From JAMWDF01 sp964645405 (GTDB lineage Bacteria > Ratteibacteria > UBA8468 > B48-G9 > DSTR01): a DNA stretch of 64,000 bases. The notes under the pieces are model-generated. The model was not told the origin of the DNA. It did not search any database and saw only the letters and a program-made list of their open reading frames with translations. A program made the translations under genes and the position numbers. The stretch spans positions 1-64,000 of the forward strand of contig CAZYCA010000044.1 of the NCBI GenBank assembly GCA_964645405.1. Reading direction: 5' to 3'. The first letter of the stretch is position 1, and each line of letters opens with the position of its first letter. Below, in pieces: positions 51,941 to 59,400 of this stretch.

Positions 51941-52881
51941 TCAGCAACCAGTGGTCCTGCCAGTTCCTTGAGAAAGAAAAGTCTGCCCGGTAATGTGGGC
52001 ATAAAACTGCTGGGAATCCAGATGGAAGGACCATAACGTAACGTTACCCACAGACTCAATCCCTGCCACATCATACCCCGACCGAGGGAACCATCAGCTC
52101 CACCAATAATGCGGTCAGCCCGGAGAAAAATACCTGGCCCGATGGTGTTAGCATAACAGGGTACCAATGTTGTCCGACTCTTGAAACTGGTGATAGCATT
52201 CTGTTCTATGGTCAGAGGATGTAACCTTGCTCCTAACCGGTGGGTCTGCTTTTTCCAGATATTCTCACTGGGGAACTCAGCGGCAAAATGTGGTTCCCAG
52301 AAGGCAATATGACAGACCCGTCCAATTCCAAAGATGACCACCATTTTCGCTCCCTTCTTTTTTAAAGCAGTAATCTTTTCTGGATAGGCAGGCAGAAGGT
52401 TTTTGGTGGCAAAATATCTTTGCTGTGGCGGAACAGTAAGGTTCCCTAATGGTCCGTAGAAAGCGCTTTCCATAGCATTCTGGAAAGCCCCGGGGTTATC
52501 AGGTGGCAGGGTATTACCCTGACTGTCACTCCACTCATCCATATTGAAACCGTAAACGTGCCGGCAATCAACCTCCCATTCCTTCAGGAAATAAACAGCC
52601 CAGCGGTACATTCCCATAGGTCCAACAGGAAGGATAAGTATGAGTTTTTGCCTTTTTTCTTTAGCCTTACAGATTTCCAGTGCTATTTCGTGGCCCATCT
52701 TCACGTTAAATTCTTCCAGATCAGCACAGGGTACCGGCTCAAACAATTTGTGCCACCAGTCCTGTCTTTCTGTAATTTTGTCTGGAGGCAAACTGCAGCA
52801 GCGGTCAATTTTTTCCAGGTCCCAGCCTTCCGGGAAAAATTTTTCCAGAAGGGAGCCTTCCAATGTGCTTAAAAGGTTCAT
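51931..52881 (-). CDS. Glucosamine-6-phosphate deaminase-like (NagB superfamily) protein
   Basis: 316 residues, longer than NagB (about 266). ILPVGPMGMYRW (phosphate loop), VYGFNMDEWSD (matches NMDEY with catalytic Asp), and GIGRVCHIAFWEP, which corresponds to GIGxDGHIAFNEP and keeps the His and Glu while changing DG to VC and Asn to Trp. SRTTLVPCYANTIGP follows the SRxxT...T pattern. The extended N-terminal region (residues 1-60) is unusual. It may act on an amino sugar phosphate other than GlcN6P. Overlaps the HATPase gene by 4 bases. Confidence 0.8.
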   Translation of the reverse strand: MNLLSTLEGSLLEKFFPEGWDLEKIDRCCSLPPDKITERQDWWHKLFEPVPCADLEEFNVKMGHEIALEICKAKEKRQKLILILPVGPMGMYRWAVYFLKEWEVDCRHVYGFNMDEWSDSQGNTLPPDNPGAFQNAMESAFYGPLGNLTVPPQQRYFATKNLLPAYPEKITALKKKGAKMVVIFGIGRVCHIAFWEPHFAAEFPSENIWKKQTHRLGARLHPLTIEQNAITSFKSRTTLVPCYANTIGPGIFLRADRIIGGADGSLGRGMMWQGLSLWVTLRYGPSIWIPSSFMPTLPGRLFFLKELAGPLVAECN

Positions 52882-53360
52882 ACCTCCTCCTTATGTTGCC
52901 TTTTTCTTTTATTTCCTTTTTTTCCGGAACAGTTGCCATGATTTCTTTTACCTTTGAACTTAGAAAGGCACAGAAAATTATACCCGTTTTCCCTGTGGTA
53001 GCTCACGCTGTCAATCATTTTCTCAATCAGGTGTGGTCCCATTCCTCCCAGTCTTTTGGTCTCTTCTACAACTTCTTTTTCTTCTGGATAGGGTAATAGC
53101 GGATTGAAGGGTATGCCATTATCAGAAAGTTGAATGGTGATATATTCTGGTTCCTCTTCCCATCTGAGAAAGAGGACATGTTTGCCGGAAAGACTGCGGC
53201 CATGGGAAATGATACTGCAGCAGAGCTCATCCATCACCAGCATCAGTTCCCATGTTTTTTTGAAATTCAGGCGAGACTGATGTGCCTGTTGCTGGATAAA
53301 GTCAGATATTTTTTCCAGACTGGAGAAAACTGCTGGTACACAGAGTTCCTTTTTCTCCAC
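52878..53360 (-). CDS. RsbW-like anti-sigma factor / HATPase_c_2 protein
   Basis: 160 residues with a GTG start at 53360; no ATG is available in frame upstream before the previous stop region. RsbW/SpoIIAB-type fold: N-terminal LCVPAVFSSLEKISDFI, N-box region ELMLVMDELCCSIISHG, G1 LSDNGIPFNPLLP, and G2 RLGGMGPHLI. In the N box the usual Mg-binding Asn is Ser (Ser49), so ATP or Mg binding could be altered. A basic tail (KGKRNHGNCSGKKGNKRKRQHKEEV) is unusual. Proteins of this type act in partner-switching with STAS proteins, none of which is nearby. Confidence 0.72.
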   Translation of the reverse strand: MEKKELCVPAVFSSLEKISDFIQQQAHQSRLNFKKTWELMLVMDELCCSIISHGRSLSGKHVLFLRWEEEPEYITIQLSDNGIPFNPLLPYPEEKEVVEETKRLGGMGPHLIEKMIDSVSYHRENGYNFLCLSKFKGKRNHGNCSGKKGNKRKRQHKEEV

Positions 53361-53416
53361 CGTCAGTTCCCGGTCTTTATCTCTTTTTTCCCACCATCCA
53401 GCGAATGGTGTAATTT

Positions 53417-54601
53417 TTATAGCATATCTGCCTGGCTACGACAATTTTTTATCTTTCCCTGCAGATAAAGATTCTCTATGTTTTCTACCATTTTCTCCAC
53501 AGGGAAAAGTTCCTGCACCAGAGACCGACCTTTTTCTCCCATTGCTGCAGCCATCCGGGGCTGCCGCAGAAGAGAAATAAGACGCTCGGTAAGACCCTGA
53601 ATATCCTTTGCCGGTACCAGATAACCTGTTACTCCATTTTTTACCAGTTCTCTGGCTCCGTCTACATCAAAGGCGACAACAGGTTTTCCCCCAGCCAGAC
53701 CCTGAGCTACAGCTTTTGGTAAGCCTTCCCGGAGACTTGTATGAGCCAGAATGTCCATAGCAGCAACATACCCTGGAATTTCTTCCGGACTTACCAGCCC
53801 GGCAAAAATAACTTTATCCTCTATTTTATATTGTCTGGCTAATATTTCAAGTTTCTTACGCAAAATACCATCACCCACCAGCAAAAGTTTTACCCGGGGG
53901 AAAAACCGGACTATTTCAGCGAAAGACCTCAGCAGGTACTCCTGTCCTTTTAGCGGGAAAAGACGGGCAATCATGCCGATAACTGCTTCCTCTTCTTTAA
54001 CACCCAGACGAGTTCTTATAAGTTCCCGTTTCTTGATAGCCTTCTGGTAGGGAACCAAATCAAAGCCACTGTAGATTACCCGGTATTGAGAGGGTCGTCC
54101 AATTCCTGCCTTTAGATAGGTTTCTTTCATGACCTGGCCCACGCAGATAAAGTAGTCAGTGCAGAAACCGGCAATTTTCTCAGCCAGAGTGTAAAAAAGT
54201 CGCAGCAAAGCAGATTGATAGGGATAGAAAGAAGGACCGTGAACGGTATGCACTATCAGAGGACGAGGAAATATAAGGCTGGCAGCCAGCCGTCCTAAGA
54301 TACCTGCCTTGGCACTATGGGTATGGATGATGTCGTAACGTTGTTTCTGGAAAAGGCGTAGCAGTTGCGCAAAGGCTAAAAAATCAGCTACGGGATTAAT
54401 TTCTCTTACCAGATGCGGGATAACAATCAAACCAGCATCAGCATTTTCAATGCTCTTTTCCAGACAACCTTCCGGCCCTTTAGTGGGACCGGTGATTAAA
54501 TGTACCTGGTGTCCCTTCTGGAGCAGACCCTTAACAGTAAAGAGTGTGTTTTCCTGGGCTCCTCCAATGATAAGTCTGGTAATCACATGAGCAATCTTCA
54601 T
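53417..54601 (-). CDS. GT4-family glycosyltransferase
   Basis: 394 residues. GT-B fold with N-terminal HVITRLIIGGAQENTLFTVKGL (glycine-rich acceptor loop), IHTHSAKAGILGRLAA, TVHGPSFYPYQ, and the C-terminal donor site: IGMIARLFPLKGQEYLLRSF, LLLVGDGILRKKLE, IFAGLVSPEEIPGYVAAMDIL, and the EX7E motif in SLREGLPKAVAQGLAGGKPVV. Probably builds LPS, exopolysaccharide or a glycolipid at the inner membrane. Starts 4 bases inside the upstream 107-residue gene. Donor and acceptor unknown. Confidence 0.92.
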   Translation of the reverse strand: MKIAHVITRLIIGGAQENTLFTVKGLLQKGHQVHLITGPTKGPEGCLEKSIENADAGLIVIPHLVREINPVADFLAFAQLLRLFQKQRYDIIHTHSAKAGILGRLAASLIFPRPLIVHTVHGPSFYPYQSALLRLFYTLAEKIAGFCTDYFICVGQVMKETYLKAGIGRPSQYRVIYSGFDLVPYQKAIKKRELIRTRLGVKEEEAVIGMIARLFPLKGQEYLLRSFAEIVRFFPRVKLLLVGDGILRKKLEILARQYKIEDKVIFAGLVSPEEIPGYVAAMDILAHTSLREGLPKAVAQGLAGGKPVVAFDVDGARELVKNGVTGYLVPAKDIQGLTERLISLLRQPRMAAAMGEKGRSLVQELFPVEKMVENIENLYLQGKIKNCRSQADML

Positions 54602-54921
54602 AATTCGCCGATGCTGGTATCCGGAGCACCCTGAACTTTGATAAAATGTCGCACTCCTTTGACCTCAAACTGAAGATGGTCAAGGTCAAAATCATCAGGA
54701 AGAATTCTGATGTGGGCAATATTGTCGCGGGGAATCATAATGGTTCTTGTCTGTTCGTCAGCTATAGGGGAGTGGACATCTCCCTTAACAACGATGATAC
54801 CCTTTCCTTCCACTGTGAGCCAGTCACCGGTAAAATCTAAAACCCTGCCGACAAAGACCCACAGGCGCTGGTCGGCATAGTAACGACGGAAACGAATCTT
54901 AACTATTTTCCCTTTTATCAT
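54598..54921 (-). CDS. Conserved-looking hypothetical small beta protein
   Basis: 107 residues. Sequence predicts mostly beta strands: IKGKIVKIRFRRYYADQRLWVFVGRVLDF, DWLTVEGKGIIVVKG, TRTIMIPRDNIAHIRILPDDF and a C-terminal KGVRHFIKVQG. The pattern of strand, GRV...DFTGDWLTVEGKGI, strand, IPRDNI suggests an SH3/Sm-like barrel of the kind that binds RNA or a sugar nucleotide, but I do not recognise a named family. First gene of the leftward operon, with its own strong promoter and a 4-base overlap with the GT4 gene. Confidence 0.7.
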   Translation of the reverse strand: MIKGKIVKIRFRRYYADQRLWVFVGRVLDFTGDWLTVEGKGIIVVKGDVHSPIADEQTRTIMIPRDNIAHIRILPDDFDLDHLQFEVKGVRHFIKVQGAPDTSIGEL

Positions 54922-54952
54922 TTTATTCTTCCTTTGTTTTTCACTGCCTTTT

Positions 54953-54981
54953 ATTGTAGAATGTTGCCACTACCAAGTCAA
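54953..54981 (-). promoter_or_regulatory. Sigma-70 promoter for the hypothetical-GT4 operon
   Basis: TTGACT (54976-54981), 17 bases, TACAAT (54953-54958), 31 bases ahead of the ATG at 54921, followed by AAAGGAAGAA as ribosome site. Five of six bases match consensus in each box. Confidence 0.65.
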
Positions 54982-55001
54982 AAAATTTTGGAGATGCTGC
55001 T

Positions 55002-56393
55002 ATGAAGATTACTTTTCTTGGAGCCTGTGGTAATGTCACTGGTTCCCGGTTTCTGGTAGAATCAGAACAAGGCAACATTCTGGTGGACTGCGGTCTTTAT
55101 CAGGAAAGAGAATACCTGGAAAGAAACTGGCAACCATTACCTTTCCCGGCAGAGCAAATTCAGAATGTAATTTTAACCCATGCCCATTTAGACCATTGCG
55201 GGTACCTGCCGTGTCTGGTAAAGGCTGGTTTTCAGGGGAAGATTTTCTGTACTCCAGCCACTTCAGAAATTGCCCGGATAGTGCTTCTGGATGCTGCCCG
55301 GGTCCAGGAGGAAGATGCCCTTTTCAAGCAGAAAAGACACAGGAAGGAGGGAAGAACCGGTCCTTATCTGGAAGTCCCTCTTTTTACAGAAGAGGAAGCT
55401 TTATCCGTTTTACCTCTGTTACAACCGGTGCCTTATCACCAGGTATTTCATCCTGTTTCTAAGATGGATGTTTTTTTCTACAATGCTGGCCACATCCTGG
55501 GTGCGGCTTCACTTAAAATCCGTTATCATCACAACGGACAGGTAAAAAATTTAGTTCTTTCCGGGGATATTGGTCGCTGGGAACAACCTTTACTCTGCGG
55601 TCCAGAAGTTCCTGAGGAGGCAGATATTGTTATTGTGGAGTCAACTTATGGGGACAGATTACACGACCCCTGGCAAGCCAGTATTGACAAACTGGAAAGG
55701 ATAATTAAGGAGACAGTATCTCTTGGCGGCAAGGTGGTTATTCCTTCTTTTGCGGTGGAAAGAGCCCAGGAAATAATTTACCAGTTGAATCGTCTTTTTC
55801 ATGCCGGGTCTCTTCCTCCGTTACCGGTTTATGTTGATAGTCCAATGGCGATAGATATCACTGCAGTTTTTGAGAAGTTTCCTGAACTTCTTTGCGGGGC
55901 TCTGCGGGATGGTTTCCAGAAAAACCATGATTTTTTCTGTTTTCCTTTTCTTCACTTAACGCGCACGGTAGCAGAATCAAAGGCTATCAATGAAATTCCC
56001 GGATCAGCAATAATTATTGCTGGCTCTGGTATGTGCACCGGGGGCCGGATAAAACATCATCTTGTGCATACTATCAGTCAGCCTGAAAACACCATTCTTT
56101 TTGTCGGTTACCAGGCCAGAGGTACTCTCGGAAGAGAAATCCTGGAGAAAGCAACCCAGGTGAGAATTCACGGTCAGTACCACCAGGTAAAAGCCAGGAT
56201 TGAGAAAATAAACGGTTTTTCAGCCCATGCCGACCAGAAGGACCTCTATTGCTGGATAAGTACCTTTTTGCAAAAAGCCGAGAAAATCTTTTTAGTCCAC
56301 GGGGAAGAAACTGCCAGTAACTCTCTTGCTGGTGTGCTGGGAAATCCAGACCGAGTAACCGTTCCTGCCTACCTGGATACCTATAATTTTTAG
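55002..56393 (+). CDS. Beta-CASP metallo-beta-lactamase RNA nuclease (CPSF73/YsH1-like)
   Basis: 463 residues. Metallo-beta-lactamase motifs: THAHLDHCG (His60, His62, Asp64, His65), AGHILGAASLKI, LSGDIGRWEQPLL, VESTYGDRLH. Beta-CASP motifs are VIPSFAVERAQEI, DSPMAIDITAVFEKF and GSGMCTGGRIKHH, followed by the RMMBL His in NGFSAHADQKDL. This set matches the bacterial CPSF73 homologues that cleave RNA with a zinc pair. Ribosome site TTGGAGATG. Stand-alone gene, convergent with the dockerin protein 18 bases after the stop, and divergent from the 54921 promoter over 80 bases. Confidence 0.93.
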   Translation: MKITFLGACGNVTGSRFLVESEQGNILVDCGLYQEREYLERNWQPLPFPAEQIQNVILTHAHLDHCGYLPCLVKAGFQGKIFCTPATSEIARIVLLDAARVQEEDALFKQKRHRKEGRTGPYLEVPLFTEEEALSVLPLLQPVPYHQVFHPVSKMDVFFYNAGHILGAASLKIRYHHNGQVKNLVLSGDIGRWEQPLLCGPEVPEEADIVIVESTYGDRLHDPWQASIDKLERIIKETVSLGGKVVIPSFAVERAQEIIYQLNRLFHAGSLPPLPVYVDSPMAIDITAVFEKFPELLCGALRDGFQKNHDFFCFPFLHLTRTVAESKAINEIPGSAIIIAGSGMCTGGRIKHHLVHTISQPENTILFVGYQARGTLGREILEKATQVRIHGQYHQVKARIEKINGFSAHADQKDLYCWISTFLQKAEKIFLVHGEETASNSLAGVLGNPDRVTVPAYLDTYNF

Positions 56394-56411
56394 TCCCGGC
56401 TGGTGCCTCTT

Positions 56412-59400
56412 CTACTGATAGCCCAGTACTTTTCTGACAATGCTAATGACATCACAGACGTCAAGGCTTCTGTCACTATTGAAATCTGCCCGGTAGAAAG
56501 CAGAAGCCGGATAAGGTGGTAGATAGCTGCGAGATGTTATATGTGCTGGTAATCCCAGGCACATACGCAGGGCAAGGATAACATCCTGAATGTCCACCGA
56601 GGTATCCTGGTTAATATCTCCCAGATAGGTAACTCCGGAAAAAGCATGAAGATAACCATAAGCACCGCTTCCAAAAGCCGTAGTAAAATAAACTGTGCCG
56701 TCTGGAGAAAGTGCTGGCGAGGAAACCAGCCAGTGATCATAACCGAAAGGAATAACCCACAGCATTGTGCCGTCAGGTTTAAAACCATAACCTTTCTGCC
56801 AGCCTGTGCTTCCCACACAAATAATTCCATCAGCTCCAATTACTGGTGAAGATGGACGGCTTAAACTGAACCTTCTTTTTTCCGTCCCATCAGGATTGAC
56901 CGCAAAAAGGTAATCCCATCCCGGAATATAGATGGTTCCATCGTCGCTAATGGCTGGGGAACCGTTGGTGGAACCACTGTTGAAAACCCATTTTTGGCTA
57001 CCATCAGGATTGATAGCGTAGGCACAGGCACCAGAGCCATTGGTGGTAATGTAAACAGTACCATCTTTCCCGATGGCTGGCGAACACATACTGAAGACTG
57101 CCTGGGTAGGAAAAATCCATTTTAGTGTACCATTGGGGTTTAAGGCGTAGAGTTTTTTACCCTGGTTACCAATGTAGATAGTTCCATCAGGAGCAATGGC
57201 TGGAGTTGTCTGGATTTGATAACCGGTCTGGTATACCCATTTCAATGTTCCGTCCGGATTGACTGCAGTTAAAAATCCGGCATCATTGCCAATGTAAATT
57301 GTCCCCTCAGGACCAATGGTTGGCGAAGCCAGATCAATGGTAGCTCCTGTATGATAAGCCCAGCGTAAAGTTCCGTTCGGGTAATAAGCCAGGAGATTTC
57401 CGCTGTAACTGCCCACATAGATTGTGCCATCATATCCTATTGCCGGAGAAGAACAAATTTGACCATACCCACCTGCTGCCCAGAGGAGATTTCCATCAGG
57501 TTTAACTGCCCGCAAAACACCACTGTCGTAATCCCCGAAGTAAATAGTACCGTCAGGAGCAACTGCCGGTGAGGAGTAAACCCGACCACAGCCATACCGC
57601 CACTTTACACTTGCCTGGATAGGGCCAAAGAAAGGTGGCTGACCGGTATGGGTTGGCAAGTAGCGAAACATTGGCCAGCAACCTGCTACATATGCAGGAT
57701 GGGAATTGCTATCATCTGGAGCAGTCTTACAGTTAAACTCTTCCTGGTTGGTAAAACCATCCCCATCATTATCTAAGTGACCATCCTGAATCAGCGGATT
57801 TAGCCCGTATCCGACTTCCCAGCCATCACTCATTCCATCATTATCTGTGTCTGCATTCAGAGGATTTGTCCCAAGGGTAAGTTCTTCCCTATTACTCAAA
57901 CCATCCCCATCTAAATCACTGTCAGCATCGTTTACTGTCGGGTCAGACCCGAACCTAACTTCCCAGCCATCACTCATTCCGTCGCCATCTGAATCACTAT
58001 TTCTCGGGTCAGTACCGGCTAAAAATTCATCTTCATTATTTAACCCGTCCTGGTCCACATCTTCCTTGTTATTTACCAGTCTTGGATTTAACTGGTGTTG
58101 CACTTCCCAGCCATCACTCATTCCATCCCCATCTGAATCATTATTTTGAGGATTGGTGCCCAGAAGATATTCCTGAAGATTGCTCAGTCCATCATTATCC
58201 GGGTCTTCATCGGGGTTTTGTCCTGTCTGCCCGAAGTAGCTCTTTTCCCAGTAATCAGGTAAACCGTTACTATCAGAGTCAAGGCCGGTAACAACATGGA
58301 AATAATTCTTGCCACCGGCTAAGCCTCCAACTGACCTTGCTCGGATAATCCCAGTTCCAGGAATGTCTGGTGGGTTTATCTGAAAGGTGATGACACCATT
58401 TACCGTGGCTACCTGGATACCATCAATATCAGCAGCAGCATCAGCTGTGGTAATTGTGCCAAAAGGTTCTTCTGTGGTGCCGTAGCGCCTGGTACTGGAA
58501 ACAGTGATTAATGTGCCATCAGGTACTGCCTGTCCAGTATTCAATCTGATGGGTTCCGAAGTGACAGTAATAACTGCTGGTGATGATAGGTCAGCATCCG
58601 GAGGGTTGACATGAAGCGATATTGGTCCAGCGGGAAAACTGACACCCAGGCAGAAGCTGCCCAGTTCGGTGATAGAAGCAGTAACCTGATTGTTGCTTTC
58701 ATTGACAGAGGAATTAGCCAGAAACCGCCATTTCCCTGTTGTTAGATTCCACTGGAAGATTTTTAAATCATTCTCCGCCAGTCCTGATATCTCCTGGTCT
58801 GTATAGGTGATGGTAAGAATCGCAGTACTGGAGCCCGGGTTAATGGTAATACTTGCCTGGTGGAAAGAAAGTCTCAAAGGTCTGGTAAGGCAGGCACTTA
58901 TCTGGCTAATTTTTAAGCCTGCTGGCTGGAAAGTGAAAACACCATTTACGGCAAACTGGTGACTGCTGAACGGTTCATTAGATTTGGCAGTAACCTGCTG
59001 TCCTTTTCCCCCAAAGAGGCTCTCCACATAGTCAAAGAAATCTGTACAGGCATCCGCTGCAGTATTCACGACAGCAGTACCAAGGTCATAGGCTGTTTCT
59101 ATAGCAGTTATCACAGTTTCAGTCAGGGTTTCTATCCCGTCCTCGATAACAGGGATTACAACTTCAGTAAGGGTATCGCTTACCCAATCACCAACTGCAG
59201 TCATAGCGGTGATGACTCCGTTAAGGGCATCCTGAGCAATGGCAGTAAAGTCTAAACTGTTCAAACCTGGCAGGTGCCAGTCATATTCATATGTCGCAAG
59301 AGGAAAAGCTTGATTGTTAAGGAAAATCCCTTCTTCAGCAACAAATTCTACCGACTTTTCCATATTTATACTGAATCCTGCTTTGACTTCCACTCCTAAT

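Noticed and set aside
57815..58124. Regularly spaced direct repeats considered as a CRISPR array
   Set aside because: The repeats have a 144-base period with conserved sequence between them and encode Ca-binding protein repeats in frame, not repeats with unique spacers.
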